Assembly: GCF_009295635.1 (NCBI RefSeq) | Contig: NZ_WHIW01000004.1 | Span: 62,001 to 126,000 of the forward strand | Reading direction: 5' to 3' | DNA from: Alkalilimnicola sp. S0819 | Lineage (GTDB): Bacteria; Pseudomonadota; Gammaproteobacteria; Nitrococcales; WHIW01 | DNA length: 64,000 bases | Shown: one piece after another, positions 42,794-52,648 of the stretch | Layout: each line of letters starts with the position of its first letter | Position numbering within the stretch: position 1 is the stretch's first letter | The notes under the pieces: generated by a model | Told to the model about the DNA's origin: nothing | Databases searched by the model: none | What the model saw: the letters and a program-made list of their open reading frames with translations, nothing else | Program-made: the position numbers and the translations under genes

Positions 42794-43270
42794 TCAGTGC
42801 ACCAGTTCGGCGGGGCTGTCGAACAGCAGGTTCTCCAGCCAGACGTAGGCTTCTTCCTGACCGGGCGAGTTGAACAGCACCATCAGGATCACCCACTTGA
42901 GGGTGTCCAGATCAATCTCTTCCTCATCCAGCGCCATGGCCCGGTCGATGACCAGTTCGCGGGCGCTGGCGGAGAGGATACCCACCTGCTCGAGAAACAG
43001 CAGAAAGCCCCGGCATTCCCGGTCCAGCTTCTGCTCCTCGGCATCCGCATACAGGCGCATGGGGCCGTTGTCGCCCAGGGGCAAGTCCGCGGTGCGGCGC
43101 TCGTCGGCGAGGCCGTCCAGCCAGACGAAGGCCTTGCGAATTTCGGTCGGGGTGAAGCCCACCTCGGACAGGCTGCTCTCCAGGTCTTCGCGGTCGGGGC
43201 GGGGTTCGTCGTCGCTGTGGAAGTAGTTCTCGAACAGATACATCAGGACTTCGAACACGTTTTCTTTCAT
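42794..43270 (-). CDS. smg: Smg protein (DUF494)
   Basis: The 158-residue acidic protein has the DUF494 signatures MKENVFEVLMYLFENYF, VGFTPTEIRKAFVWLDGL, RLYADAEEQKLDRECRGFL and ILMVLFNSPGQEEAYVWLE. Its biochemical role is not settled; it is always found between dprA and topA or near def/fmt in gammaproteobacteria, as here. A Shine-Dalgarno (GGACC/GGGACCT) precedes the ATG. Confidence 0.93.
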   Translation of the reverse strand: MKENVFEVLMYLFENYFHSDDEPRPDREDLESSLSEVGFTPTEIRKAFVWLDGLADERRTADLPLGDNGPMRLYADAEEQKLDRECRGFLLFLEQVGILSASARELVIDRAMALDEEEIDLDTLKWVILMVLFNSPGQEEAYVWLENLLFDSPAELVH

Positions 43271-43381
43271 TCCAGGTCCCTTCGGGAAACACTTAACAAA
43301 TCCCCCAAGCGGGGACGGGCAGGTGCATGAAACCGGAGGGTGGCCGCCGATGCTGTGCGCTGATTCACGGCGCGGACCGTG

Positions 43382-44524
43382 TCAGCGACGCTGATAACGC
43401 CCGCCTGCGGACGCTGTGACGTAGCCCCGTAATTCAAGTAGCAGCAGGATGGAGGAAACCACATCGGGCGTCAATCCAGTGCGCTGCAACACGAGCTCCA
43501 GCGGTGTGGGGTCATGGCCCAGGGCGTCCAGCACCTGCTGGTGTTCCGGGTCCAGCCGGTCATCCGCCGCCGTTTCCGGCGCGTTTTCGGCCTCCCGTGG
43601 CCCGGTGGCGGTCCAATCGGGCATGGCCAGGTCCGAGAGCTCCTCCAGCACGTGCTCGGCGGATTCCACCAGCTTGGCGCCGTCGCGGATCAGCCGGTGG
43701 CAGCCCTTGGCGAGGGGGTTGTGAATGGAGCCGGGGATGGCGAAGACCTCACGGCCCTGCTCCAGCGCCAGACGCGCGGTGATCAGCGAGCCGCTGTTGA
43801 GCCCCGCTTCCACCACCAGCACCCCATGGCTCAGGCCGCTGAGGATGCGGTTGCGCCGGGGGAAGTGCTCGGGCCGCGGGCCCACACCGGTGGGATATTC
43901 GCTGACCAGGCAGCCTTGCCGGGCGATGCGGTGAGCGAGTGCGCGGTGACGGGCAGGATATACCCGGTCAGGGCCGGTGCCGATCACCGCCACGGTGCCA
44001 CCGCCGGCCTGCAACGCGCCCTCATGGGCGGCGGCGTCCACCCCCAGGGCCATGCCGCTGCTTACGGTCAGGCCCAGGGTGGTCAGATGCGCGGCGAACT
44101 CGCGGGCATTGTCCAGCCCGCCGGCGGAGGCCTTGCGGCTGCCGATGATGGCGAGTTGCGGCACCCGCAGCCAGTCCGGGTCGCCCACCACGAACAGCAG
44201 CGGCGGCGGGTCGGGTAGATCCCGCAGCCTGGCCGGGTAGCCGGAGCTGTCGTAGCGGAGCAGGTGGTGATGGGGCTCGGCGAGCCAGGCAAGGTCCGCG
44301 GCCAGGCCGGTTTCGTCGGGTTCGGTGCGCAGGGCGCGCCGGGCCCGGGCATCCAGGCCAGCGCCCTGGAGCTGGGCGTCCCGGGCGTTCAGTGCCGCGC
44401 CCGGGTCGCCGAAGTGCTCCAGCAGTTGCAGGAAGGCCTTGGGGCCGATGCCCGGCTGGCGCCAAAGGCGCAGCCAGTCGGCATCGGCGTGGGAAGGGGC
44501 GGGTTCAGGGGGTCTGGACGGCAT
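43382..44524 (-). CDS. dprA: DNA-processing protein DprA
   Basis: DprA protects incoming single-stranded DNA and loads RecA during natural transformation. The 380 residues have a SAM-like N-terminal helical region (WLRLWRQPGIGPKAFLQLLEHFG). The Rossmann core has QLAIIGSRKASAGG, SGMALGVDAAAHEGAL, VAVIGTGPDRVYP and FPRRNRILSGLS. A C-terminal winged-helix region (about 315-380) follows. It overlaps the end of the LysM gene by 20 bases. Confidence 0.95.
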   Translation of the reverse strand: MPSRPPEPAPSHADADWLRLWRQPGIGPKAFLQLLEHFGDPGAALNARDAQLQGAGLDARARRALRTEPDETGLAADLAWLAEPHHHLLRYDSSGYPARLRDLPDPPPLLFVVGDPDWLRVPQLAIIGSRKASAGGLDNAREFAAHLTTLGLTVSSGMALGVDAAAHEGALQAGGGTVAVIGTGPDRVYPARHRALAHRIARQGCLVSEYPTGVGPRPEHFPRRNRILSGLSHGVLVVEAGLNSGSLITARLALEQGREVFAIPGSIHNPLAKGCHRLIRDGAKLVESAEHVLEELSDLAMPDWTATGPREAENAPETAADDRLDPEHQQVLDALGHDPTPLELVLQRTGLTPDVVSSILLLLELRGYVTASAGGRYQRR

Positions 44525-45533
44525 CGCCCACGTTCATGGCCCGCTCGGCCTCCATGATCAGCCCCAGACTCATGCGCTCGAATACGCGGAACACGATCAG
44601 CTGTCCGCCGGGCTCCCGGGGCAGGGTGACCATCTCGGCGCGGCGGCCGGCGTAGGTGTCGCGCACCTGGCGGCCCGCTATCAGCACATCCAGCACATGG
44701 CCCTGCGCCAGGCCGTGCTCGGCGCCGCGGTTCAGGGCCACGACACTGTACTGGCCGATCTGGGTGACGCCGTCCAGCACCGCCATGATCACGCCCTCCA
44801 CCTCGTGGGCGGGGGCGGTGGGTACGTAGCGGCTCTTCAGCGGGTCCTCTGGCAGGCGCAGCAGGCGGTCACCCGGCAGCACCTCGCGGGTCACTTCGGT
44901 GATGCGGAAGCTGGCCGGATCGCCCTCTTTCAGCAACACGGCCTGGCCGATGTGGATGGCCTCGTGACCGAGCAGTTCTCCGGTCTCCGGGTCCGTGTAC
45001 GGGTCGCCCTTGCGCACGATGGCGTAGCCGCGCACCTGGTCCACCGGCTCGAAGCCGCGCACATAGACCGTGTCGCGGGGCGCGCCCATCACCCGCTCAT
45101 CGGCGCCGGCGAGGATGTAGGGGGCCGCCTCCAGCTCCCCCTCGCTGACCACGCTGGTGCGGGTGAGGAAGGGGCGGATGGCATCCAGCGGAATGGTGTG
45201 AATGGCCTGGTCCAGCGGAATTTCACGCGCCCGGGGACTCAGCTTCACGGTGCGTTGGCCTCGCTCCACGGTCAGCCGCGGTTCGCCATCCACTCGCAGC
45301 AGACGGATGATGTCGCCGGGGTATATAAGGTGGGGGTTCTCGATCTGGGGGTTCTTGTACCAGATCTCCGGCCAGAACCAGGGCTCGTTCAGAAAGCGCC
45401 CGGAGATGTCCCAGAGCGTGTCGCCCCGTTGAACTTCGTAACGCTCGGGGCGGTCTGATCGAAAGGCATCCTGCGCGGCCATCAATGGGGCGCAGACCAG
45501 GAAGGTGACCAGCAGCCAGGCTAGCTTACGCAT
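44505..45533 (-). CDS. Exported LysM-domain protein
   Basis: The 342-residue protein has a signal peptide (LAWLLVTFLVCAPLMAAQ) and one LysM domain (about 31-80: YEVQRGDTLWDISGRFLNEP, then IENPHLIYPGDIIRLLR). About 260 residues of unrecognised domain follow. LysM binds peptidoglycan, placing it in the periplasm at the wall. Proteins of this type occur between dprA and def in many gammaproteobacteria. It is divergent from def, with 120 bp between the starts. Confidence 0.9.
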   Translation of the reverse strand: MRKLAWLLVTFLVCAPLMAAQDAFRSDRPERYEVQRGDTLWDISGRFLNEPWFWPEIWYKNPQIENPHLIYPGDIIRLLRVDGEPRLTVERGQRTVKLSPRAREIPLDQAIHTIPLDAIRPFLTRTSVVSEGELEAAPYILAGADERVMGAPRDTVYVRGFEPVDQVRGYAIVRKGDPYTDPETGELLGHEAIHIGQAVLLKEGDPASFRITEVTREVLPGDRLLRLPEDPLKSRYVPTAPAHEVEGVIMAVLDGVTQIGQYSVVALNRGAEHGLAQGHVLDVLIAGRQVRDTYAGRRAEMVTLPREPGGQLIVFRVFERMSLGLIMEAERAMNVGDAVQTP

Positions 45534-45653
45534 GCGGCAATCCCTTTAAGCTTCAAGCCCTCTGCTGTCGTGCCGGGCTTGACTTCGTTATAGTTGATTT
45601 TCGATTTGGCCCAGAGCCACTCACTATTTAGCACGATCCGCGACGGAACTTCT

Positions 45654-46172
45654 ATGGCAGTGCTCGACATTTTGCATTACCCGGACCCGCGTCTGCGCAC
45701 CGTGGCGCAGCCCGTGCCCCAGGTGGACGACGAGATTCGCCGGCTGGTGGACGATATGTTCGAGACCATGTACGAGGCGCCGGGCATCGGCCTGGCGGCC
45801 ACTCAGGTCAACGTGCACCGGCGGGTGATCGTGATCGACACCTCCGAGGACCGCAGCGAGCCGCTGTGCCTGATCAACCCGGAGTTGCTGGAATTGCACG
45901 GCGAAGAGGAAATGCAGGAAGGTTGCCTGTCCGTGCCCGGCTACTACGACACCGTGCGCCGCGCCGACCGTATCCGCTTCACCGCCCTCAACCGTGAGGG
46001 CGAGCGCTATGAGCTGGAGGCCGAGGGGTTGTTGGCGGTGTGCGTGCAGCACGAGATCGACCACCTGGACGGCAAGCTCTTCGTCGATTATCTCTCCGAG
46101 CTCAAGCGCAAGCGCGTGCGCAAGAAGCTGGAAAAGATCAGCCGCGAACAGGCCGCCGCCCAGGGCGCCTGA
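45654..46172 (+). CDS. def: Peptide deformylase Def
   Basis: Def removes the formyl group from nascent proteins. The 172 residues contain all three motifs: GIGLAATQV (motif 1), EGCLSVPGY with the metal-binding Cys (motif 2) and [12 protein letters not shown] with both His and the catalytic Glu (motif 3). The ATG at 45654 ([18 protein letters not shown]) gives the standard N-terminus, and the upstream frame would add 20 unrelated residues. It is first in def-fmt-rsmB. Confidence 0.96.
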   Translation: MAVLDILHYPDPRLRTVAQPVPQVDDEIRRLVDDMFETMYEAPGIGLAATQVNVHRRVIVIDTSEDRSEPLCLINPELLELHGEEEMQEGCLSVPGYYDTVRRADRIRFTALNREGERYELEAEGLLAVCVQHEIDHLDGKLFVDYLSELKRKRVRKKLEKISREQAAAQGA

Positions 46173-46232
46173 TCGCAAGCCCCATGACCACGGGCGGCCG
46201 TTCGGCCGCCCGTCTCGCCCCAGGAAGACACC

Positions 46233-47162
46233 GTGAAGCTGGTATTTGCCGGAACGCCCGATTTTGCCGTGCCGCCTCTGCGCGCCTTGCTGGCGGCCGG
46301 CCATGAGGTGCTGGGCGTGTACACCCAGCCCGATCGCCCCGCCGGACGCGGCCGCAAGCTGCGCCCCGGCCCGGTGAAACAGCTGGCGTTGGAACACGGT
46401 CTGCCGGTGCACCAGCCGCGCAGCCTGCGCGATGCGCAGGCTCAGGCGGAGCTGGCGGCGCTGGCGCCGGAGCTGATGGTGGTGGTGGCCTACGGCCTGA
46501 TTCTGCCCGCCGAGGTGCTGGCCATACCCGCACTCGGTTGCCTGAACATCCACGCTTCGCTGTTGCCGCGCTGGCGTGGCGCGGCCCCCATCCACCGCGC
46601 TCTGCTCGCCGGAGACACCCGCACCGGGGTGAGCATCATGCGCATGGACGAGGGCCTGGATACCGGGGCGGTGCTCGCCGAGGCCGCCTTGCCCATAGAG
46701 CCCGAAGACACCACCGGCGTGCTGCACGACAAGCTGGCGCGGCTGGGCGCGGAGCTGCTGGTGGAGAGCTTGCCGGCGTACGCCAGGGGCGATCTGCCGG
46801 CCCGCCCGCAGCCCCAGGATGGGGTTAGTTACGCCGAGAAGCTCAGCAAGGCTGAAGCGCGGCTGGATTGGACCCGGCCGGCGGAGGCGCTGGCGCGCCA
46901 GGTGCGCGCCTTCAACCCTTGGCCGGTGGCGCAGTTCCAACGCCAGGGCGAGACCTTCCGCGTCTGGGAGGCCCGCGCCCTGGCCGATGTCGCGCCGCCG
47001 CCCCCCGGGCGGGTACTGGCGGCGGGTCGTGAGGGGCTGGATGTGGCCACCGGCGACGGGGTGCTGCGCCTTTTGCGCCTGCAGGGGCCGGGGGGCAAGC
47101 CTTTGGCGGTGGCGGATTTTCTCAACGGCCGCCCCTGGGTCGCCGGCGACGTGCTGGAGTAA
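46233..47162 (+). CDS. fmt: Methionyl-tRNA formyltransferase Fmt
   Basis: Fmt formylates initiator Met-tRNA. The protein has 309 residues and a GTG start preceded by AGGAAG. The formyltransferase motifs are [57 protein letters not shown] with the catalytic Asn/His, and [17 protein letters not shown]-terminal beta-barrel domain follows. It lies between def and rsmB, 60 bp after def. Confidence 0.96.
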   Translation: MKLVFAGTPDFAVPPLRALLAAGHEVLGVYTQPDRPAGRGRKLRPGPVKQLALEHGLPVHQPRSLRDAQAQAELAALAPELMVVVAYGLILPAEVLAIPALGCLNIHASLLPRWRGAAPIHRALLAGDTRTGVSIMRMDEGLDTGAVLAEAALPIEPEDTTGVLHDKLARLGAELLVESLPAYARGDLPARPQPQDGVSYAEKLSKAEARLDWTRPAEALARQVRAFNPWPVAQFQRQGETFRVWEARALADVAPPPPGRVLAAGREGLDVATGDGVLRLLRLQGPGGKPLAVADFLNGRPWVAGDVLE

Positions 47163-47166
47163 GGCC

Positions 47167-48459
47167 ATGAATCCGCGACTGGCGGCGGTACGCGTGCTTG
47201 CCCAGGTGCTCGATCAGGGCCGCTCCCTGGCCGAGGCTCTCCCGCAGGTGCAGCGCGAGCTGCCCGAGCGGGACCGCGCGCTGGTACAGGAGCTTTGCTA
47301 CGGCGTGCTGCGCCGGCGGGACCTGCTGCAGGCGGTGCTGGAGCAATTGCTGAGCAAGCCCCTGCGTGCCAGGGAGCGCGAGGTGCAGCTCCTGCTGCTG
47401 GTCGGGCTTCACCAGATTCTGCACATGCGTACCCCGCCCCATGCCGCGGTCTCCGCCACGGTGGAGGTAACCCGGGTGCTGGGCAAGAAATGGGCCGCGG
47501 GCCTGGCCAATGCCGTGCTGCGCCGAGCGCTGCGCGAGCGCGAGTCGCTGCTGGCGGCGGTGCCGGCGGCAGCTCGTTTGTCACACCCCGACTGGTTGCA
47601 GGACGCCCTGCGCGATGCGTGGCCAAAAGAGGCCGAGGGGCTGATGGAGGCCAATAACCTCCACCCCCCCATGAGCCTGCGGGTCAATACGCAGCGCCAG
47701 AGCCGGGACGAGTATCGTCGCGAACTGGACGAGGCCGGCATCGCGGCCGCGCCCGGCCCCCATGCCGAGGAGGCGCTGCTGCTGGAAAAGCCCCGCGGGG
47801 TAGAGAGCCTGCCCGGTTTTGCCGAAGGGCGGGTCTCGGTGCAGGATCAGGCCGCCCAGCTGGCGGCCGCGTTGCTGGACGTGCCGGCCGGAGCGCGGGT
47901 GCTGGATGCCTGTGCCGCCCCCGGTGGCAAGACCTGTCACCTGCTGGAGCGCCAGCCCGAACTCGCCGAGCTCGTGGCCGTGGAGCTGGACCCGTTGCGG
48001 ATGCCCCGCATACAGGAGAACCTGGCGCGGCTCGAATTGCATGCCAAGCTGGTGGAGGGGGATGCGGCCCGGCCTGCGGACTGGTGGGATGGCCGCCCCT
48101 TCGAGCGCATACTGCTGGATGCGCCCTGTTCGGCCACCGGCGTGATCCGCCGCCATCCGGATATCAAGTGGCTGCGTCGGGCCGATGACATCCCGCGGCT
48201 GGCGGCGCTGCAGGAGAAGTTGCTGGAGGCCCTGTGGCCCCTGCTCGCCGAGGGTGGCAGGCTGCTCTATGCCACCTGCTCGGTGTTGCCGGTGGAGAAC
48301 AGCGAGCAGATTCAGCGGTTTCTGACGAGGCATCCGGAAGCCCGCTGCGAGCCCCTGCCGGGGAGCTGGGGGCGGGAGCAGGCCTGTGGGCGGCAGATCC
48401 TCAGCGGAGACGAGGGAATGGACGGTTTCTACTACGCGTGTCTGAGCAAGCGGGGCTGA
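47167..48459 (+). CDS. rsmB: 16S rRNA m5C967 methyltransferase RsmB
   Basis: The 430 residues have an N-terminal NusB-like RNA-binding domain (1-140; RALVQELCYGVLRRRDLLQ) and a C-terminal SAM methyltransferase. The latter has VLDACAAPGGKTCHLLE (motif I), LLDAPCSATGVIRRHPDIKW (motif IV, Cys) and LLYATCSVLPVENSEQI (motif VI, catalytic Cys). The ATG at 47167 is four bases after the fmt stop, so translation is coupled. The DUF4390 gene starts within its stop codon. Confidence 0.96.
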   Translation: MNPRLAAVRVLAQVLDQGRSLAEALPQVQRELPERDRALVQELCYGVLRRRDLLQAVLEQLLSKPLRAREREVQLLLLVGLHQILHMRTPPHAAVSATVEVTRVLGKKWAAGLANAVLRRALRERESLLAAVPAAARLSHPDWLQDALRDAWPKEAEGLMEANNLHPPMSLRVNTQRQSRDEYRRELDEAGIAAAPGPHAEEALLLEKPRGVESLPGFAEGRVSVQDQAAQLAAALLDVPAGARVLDACAAPGGKTCHLLERQPELAELVAVELDPLRMPRIQENLARLELHAKLVEGDAARPADWWDGRPFERILLDAPCSATGVIRRHPDIKWLRRADDIPRLAALQEKLLEALWPLLAEGGRLLYATCSVLPVENSEQIQRFLTRHPEARCEPLPGSWGREQACGRQILSGDEGMDGFYYACLSKRG

Positions 48460-49031
48460 TGCAGGGGCGAGGCACAAGCCGGCGTTGGCTGTTCGCGGCC
48501 TTGCTGGCCCTGTGGGCGGTGACCGCCATGGCCCAGGCCGCGGAGGGTGTTTCCGTGCGCCGGGCGGTCATCGAGCCGCGCGAGGACGGGCATTACCTGA
48601 GCGCGCGCATCGACTATCGGCTTACCCCCGAAGTGATCGAGGCGCTGGATAGCGGCGTGACCCTGAGCTTCCAGCTGCGGGTGCAGCTGGAAGAGCCCCG
48701 CCGCTGGTGGATGGACCGGGAACTGGCGGCGCTGGAGCTGCGCTACAGCCTGCGTTACCACGCCCTGAGCGGGCGATACGTGCTTGTGCGTCTGGACACC
48801 GGCGAGAGTCGCAGTTTCGCGACTCGCGGCAGCGCGTTGTATGTCTTGGGCCAGGTGGAGGGCCTGCGCCTGTTGGGGCCGCAAGCACTCGAGCCCGGCG
48901 AGCGCTATACCGCGCGGCTACACGCGGCCCTGGACACCGCCGCCCTACCCCTGCCCCTGCGTACCCTGGCGGTGATGTCCCCGGCCTGGCGGCTTGGCAG
49001 TGAGTGGTACGAATGGCATTTCGACGGCTGA
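48459..49031 (+). CDS. DUF4390 family exported protein
   Basis: The 190-residue protein has a signal peptide (WLFAALLALWAVTAMAQAA), then a beta-rich domain with YLSARIDYRLTPEVIEALDS, LSFQLRVQLEEPRRWWMD and LELRYSLRYHALSGRYVL, the DUF4390 pattern. Function is unknown. It is tied to the NtrYX genes: it overlaps the rsmB stop (TGATG) and its last 19 bases overlap the ntrY start. A role in sensing envelope signals with NtrY is possible but only inferred from this fixed arrangement. Confidence 0.87.
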   Translation: MQGRGTSRRWLFAALLALWAVTAMAQAAEGVSVRRAVIEPREDGHYLSARIDYRLTPEVIEALDSGVTLSFQLRVQLEEPRRWWMDRELAALELRYSLRYHALSGRYVLVRLDTGESRSFATRGSALYVLGQVEGLRLLGPQALEPGERYTARLHAALDTAALPLPLRTLAVMSPAWRLGSEWYEWHFDG

Positions 49032-51205
49032 AGCGACGCACCCTGGAGGCTTGGCTGCGGCTGGGGCTGAGCGTGTTGCTGCTGATCTCGCTGTTCCTGC
49101 TCAGCCAGGCGAGCGAGAACTCGGCGCGCTTCGGTGCCCTGCATCCCTGGCTGTTGGTGATCAACGCCCTGGGCATGCTGGTGCTGCTGGTGCTGATCGG
49201 GGCGAATATCTACCGCCTGGTGCGCCAGTACCGGGGCGGGCAGACCGGCAGCCGTCTGGCCACCCGGCTGATGGTGATGCTGGTGATTCTCGCCGTGGTG
49301 CCGGTGGGCGTGGTGTATTACTTCTCCATGCAGTTTCTGCGCAGCGGCATCGACAGTTGGTTCAACGTGCGGGTGGAGGCGGCGCTGAGCGATGCGCTCA
49401 GCCTGTCCCAGGCGTCGCTGGACCTGCGCATGCGCGATTTGCTGCGGCGGGTGGAGAGCGGCGCGGCGGGCCTGGCTGATGTGGACGACGTCATGGCGCC
49501 CATGGCCCTGAGTGATCTGCGCCGGGAGTTCGGTGCGTCCGAAATCACCCTGCTGGGCAACAGCGGCCATATCATCGCCTCCAACAGTCGCGAGGCCACC
49601 GGCATACTGCCCAATCGGCCGGATGAGGAAATCCTCCTCGGCCTGCGCCAGGGGCGTAATTACGTAGGGCTGGACCCGCTGGAGAGCGCCGGTCTGCATG
49701 TGCGGGTGCTGGTGAACGCCCCTCACCGGGACGCTTCCCGACCCAATCGTATCCTCCACGCCTTGTTCCCCATGTCGCCGCGCATCAATGAGCTGGCCGG
49801 GAGCGTGGAGCGCGCCTATGGCGAGTACGGCGAGATGGAGGTGCTGCGCACCCCCCTGAAGGAAAGCTTCATTCTCACCCTCTCGCTGGTGGTGTTGCTC
49901 ACCCTGTTGTTCGCCGTCTGGACCGCTTTCTACCTGGTGCGTCGACTGGTCGCGCCCATTCGTGATCTGGCCGAGGGCACCCGGGCGGTGGCGGCGGGCA
50001 ATTACGGCACCCAACTGCCCCCGGCCGGGCGCGACGAACTGGGCTTTCTGGTGGGCTCCTTCAACGACATGAGTCGGCGCATCGCCCAAGTGCGCGAGAC
50101 CGCCAAGCGCAGCCAGGCCCAGGTGGAAAGCCAGCGGGCCTACCTGGAAGCGGTGCTCGCGCGGCTGTCCTCCGGCGTGCTCGCGCTGGATTTCGAAGGC
50201 CATCTACGTACCTTCAATCATGCCGCCAGCGAGATTCTCGGCCTGCCGCTGGGCGATTCCGTGGGCCTGCAGCTGGAGTTGATCGCTGGCCGCCATCCCC
50301 ATTTCGACGGCTTCGCCGCCATGGTGCAGGCGCACCTGGCCAGGCAGGACCCGGAGTGGCGCGAGGAGCTGACGCTGGACGGCCCGGAGGCCCACCGTGT
50401 GCTCATCGCCAGCGGCGCCCGCCTGCCCGGCGGCCGGGGCACGGGTGGGTACGTGATCGTGTTCGACGATGTCACCGCCCTGATCCAGGCCCAGCGGGAT
50501 GCGGCCTGGGGTGAAGTGGCCCGGCGCCTGGCCCATGAGATCAAGAACCCGCTCACCCCCATCCAGTTGTCCGCCGAGCGCATACGCCATAAATACCTGG
50601 AACGGATGGAGGGGCGCGACGCCGAGGTGCTCGAGCGTGCCACTCGCACCATCGTCCAGCAGGTGGACGCCATGAAGGCCATGGTCAACGCCTTCTCCGA
50701 GTACGCCCGTCCGCCGCGCATGGAGCTGCGCGCGCTGGATCTCAACCGCCTGATCCGAGAGGTGGTGGAGCTCTATGGCGCCGAGGGCGGGCAGCCGGTG
50801 TTCGAGCTGGACCTGGCCCCGGCGCTGCCGCCCATCGCCGCCGACGCGGGTCGGCTGCGCCAGCTGCTGCACAACCTGATCAAGAATGCCCTGGAGGCCT
50901 GCGCCTCCGAGTCGGCCGCCACCGTGGCGATCCAGACCCGGTCCGATGAGGGGCGTCACGCCCGCCAGGTGGAGCTGACGTTGCGCGACAACGGCCCCGG
51001 TTTCGCCGAGGATGTGATGGAGCGTCTGTTCGACCCCTATGTGACCACCAAGCCCCGGGGCACGGGGCTGGGGCTCGCGATCGTCAAGAAGATCGTCGAG
51101 GAGCACAACGGCAGCATAGTGGCTCGCAACCTGAACCCGGGCGCCCGGATCACTGCCCGCTTCCCCGCCGCCGAGGCCGGCGCCGTGGCGGCGCAACACG
51201 CTTGA
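49013..51205 (+). CDS. ntrY: NtrY-type sensor histidine kinase
   Basis: The 730 residues span an N-terminal region with two membrane helices, a further helix (MVMLVILAVVPVGVVYYFSM), a periplasmic sensor portion (about 120-285) and another helix (LTLSLVVLLTLLFAVWTAFY). A HAMP domain (LVAPIRDLAEGTRAVAAGNY), a PAS domain (about 375-480) and HisKA follow, with the phospho-His in RLAHEIKNPLTPIQLSAERI. The HATPase has NLIKNALEA, DNGPGFA and GTGLGLAIVKKIV. The ATG at 49013 is chosen over a GTG nine bases earlier. It pairs with the regulator 13 bp downstream. Confidence 0.93.
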   Translation: MAFRRLKRRTLEAWLRLGLSVLLLISLFLLSQASENSARFGALHPWLLVINALGMLVLLVLIGANIYRLVRQYRGGQTGSRLATRLMVMLVILAVVPVGVVYYFSMQFLRSGIDSWFNVRVEAALSDALSLSQASLDLRMRDLLRRVESGAAGLADVDDVMAPMALSDLRREFGASEITLLGNSGHIIASNSREATGILPNRPDEEILLGLRQGRNYVGLDPLESAGLHVRVLVNAPHRDASRPNRILHALFPMSPRINELAGSVERAYGEYGEMEVLRTPLKESFILTLSLVVLLTLLFAVWTAFYLVRRLVAPIRDLAEGTRAVAAGNYGTQLPPAGRDELGFLVGSFNDMSRRIAQVRETAKRSQAQVESQRAYLEAVLARLSSGVLALDFEGHLRTFNHAASEILGLPLGDSVGLQLELIAGRHPHFDGFAAMVQAHLARQDPEWREELTLDGPEAHRVLIASGARLPGGRGTGGYVIVFDDVTALIQAQRDAAWGEVARRLAHEIKNPLTPIQLSAERIRHKYLERMEGRDAEVLERATRTIVQQVDAMKAMVNAFSEYARPPRMELRALDLNRLIREVVELYGAEGGQPVFELDLAPALPPIAADAGRLRQLLHNLIKNALEACASESAATVAIQTRSDEGRHARQVELTLRDNGPGFAEDVMERLFDPYVTTKPRGTGLGLAIVKKIVEEHNGSIVARNLNPGARITARFPAAEAGAVAAQHA

Positions 51206-51218
51206 TGGAGACGAGCCG

Positions 51219-52595
51219 ATGACCCCCCCCCGCATACTGGTGGTAGACGATGAGCGGGATATCCGCGAGCTGGTGCAGGAAATTCTGCAGGACGAGGGTT
51301 ACGAAGTGGAGGTGGCCGAGGATGGCGCCGCCGCCCGCGCCGCGCGCCGCGAGCACCGGCACGACCTGATCCTGCTCGATATCTGGATGCCGGACGTGGA
51401 TGGCGTCACCCTGCTCAAGGAATGGCGCGAGGATTCGGCGCTGCCCTGCCCGGTGGTGATGATGTCCGGCCATGGCACGGTGGAGACCGCGGTGGAAGCC
51501 ACCCGGCTGGGTGCCTACGACTACATCGAAAAGCCCCTGTCCCTGGCCAAGCTGCTGCTCACGGTGGAGCGGGCGCTGGAAGCGGCGGGTCGGGGGCGGT
51601 CGGCGGAGGAGGCGGCCGGGGAAAGCCCGGCCTGGCTGGAGCCCATAGGGCGCAGCCGGGTGATGCTGGAGCTGCGCGAGCAGGCGCGGCGCCTGGCCGA
51701 GCACGATTCCTGGGTCCTGATCAGCGGCGAGGCGGGCACCGGCAAGAAGAGCCTCGCCCGCTACATGCACGCGCTGGGGCCGCGCCGTGGCGGGCCCTTC
51801 GTGGAAGTGGCGGCCGGCAGCCTGGCCGGGGAAGAGGCCAGCAGGGAATTGTTCGGCAGCGAGGCCGGCGGCCGGGTGGTCTACGGCCGGCTGGAGCAGG
51901 CCGACGGGGGGACGCTGTTCATCGACGAAGTGGCCGATATGGATCTACCGGCCCAGGCTCGTTTGCTCAGTGCTCTCCAGAGCCGGAGCTTCCATCGCCA
52001 GGGTGGTAGCGCCGAGGTGCGGGTGGATGTGCGAGTCGTCGCCGCCACCCGCCTCGATCTGGAAGAGGCGGTGCGCCAGGGGCGTTTCCGTGAAGACCTC
52101 TATTACCGATTGAACGTGATTCCCCTGCGCCTGCCGCCCCTGCGCGAGCACCGGGAGGACGTGCCGGATCTGCTTACCTTCTGGGTCAATCGACTGGCCG
52201 ACCAGGAGAAACTCGCTTATCGGCGTTTTTCGGTGGCGGCTCAGAACCGGCTGCGCAATCACGGCTGGCCGGGCAATGAGCGGGAGCTGCGTAATCTGGT
52301 GCGGCGGCTGCTGATTCTGGGCGACGGCGAGAGCATCGAGGTGGACGAGGTGGAGGCCGCGCTGCAGCACGAGGAAGTCGCGGAGGTCGCCCGGGACACG
52401 GCGCTGGAATCCGCGCTGCCGCTGGACTTGCCCCTGCGCGACGCCCGTGAGCAGTTCGAGCGCATCTACCTGCAGCATCAGTTGAAGCGCGCCGGGGGCA
52501 ATGTCTCGCAACTGGCCAAGCTCACCGGCATGGAGCGCACGCACCTGTACCGCAAGCTCAAATCCCTGGGCATAGACCCGAAGGAGACGGTGTAG
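51219..52595 (+). CDS. ntrX: NtrX-type response regulator lacking the GAFTGA motif
   Basis: The 458 residues are a receiver (1-120; ILVVDDERDI, phospho-Asp in LILLDIWMPDVDG), an AAA+ domain (about 145-380) and a Fis-type HTH (about 415-455; GGNVSQLAKLTGMERTHLYR). Walker A is GEAGTGKKS and Walker B is GGTLFIDEVADMD. Between them the sigma54-contacting loop is missing: ELFGSEAGGRVVYGRLEQA replaces the usual ELFGHxxGAFTGAxxxRxGxFExA. It therefore probably does not activate sigma54 and may repress or act with sigma70. It is transcribed with ntrY, with trkA 53 bp downstream. Confidence 0.92.
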   Translation: MTPPRILVVDDERDIRELVQEILQDEGYEVEVAEDGAAARAARREHRHDLILLDIWMPDVDGVTLLKEWREDSALPCPVVMMSGHGTVETAVEATRLGAYDYIEKPLSLAKLLLTVERALEAAGRGRSAEEAAGESPAWLEPIGRSRVMLELREQARRLAEHDSWVLISGEAGTGKKSLARYMHALGPRRGGPFVEVAAGSLAGEEASRELFGSEAGGRVVYGRLEQADGGTLFIDEVADMDLPAQARLLSALQSRSFHRQGGSAEVRVDVRVVAATRLDLEEAVRQGRFREDLYYRLNVIPLRLPPLREHREDVPDLLTFWVNRLADQEKLAYRRFSVAAQNRLRNHGWPGNERELRNLVRRLLILGDGESIEVDEVEAALQHEEVAEVARDTALESALPLDLPLRDAREQFERIYLQHQLKRAGGNVSQLAKLTGMERTHLYRKLKSLGIDPKETV

Positions 52596-52610
52596 GGCGC
52601 CTGCGCTGAC

Positions 52611-52639
52611 TTGCCGCGGTCCACGCGCGGGCGTACCTT
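52611..52639 (+). promoter_or_regulatory. Candidate trkA promoter (possibly leaderless transcript)
   Basis: TTGCCG (52611-52616), a 17-base spacer and TACCTT (52634-52639). The trkA ATG is at 52649, only ten bases after the -10 box, and there is no Shine-Dalgarno in between. Transcription would start at or just before the ATG. Confidence 0.45.
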
Positions 52640-52648
52640 AGCGGCCCT

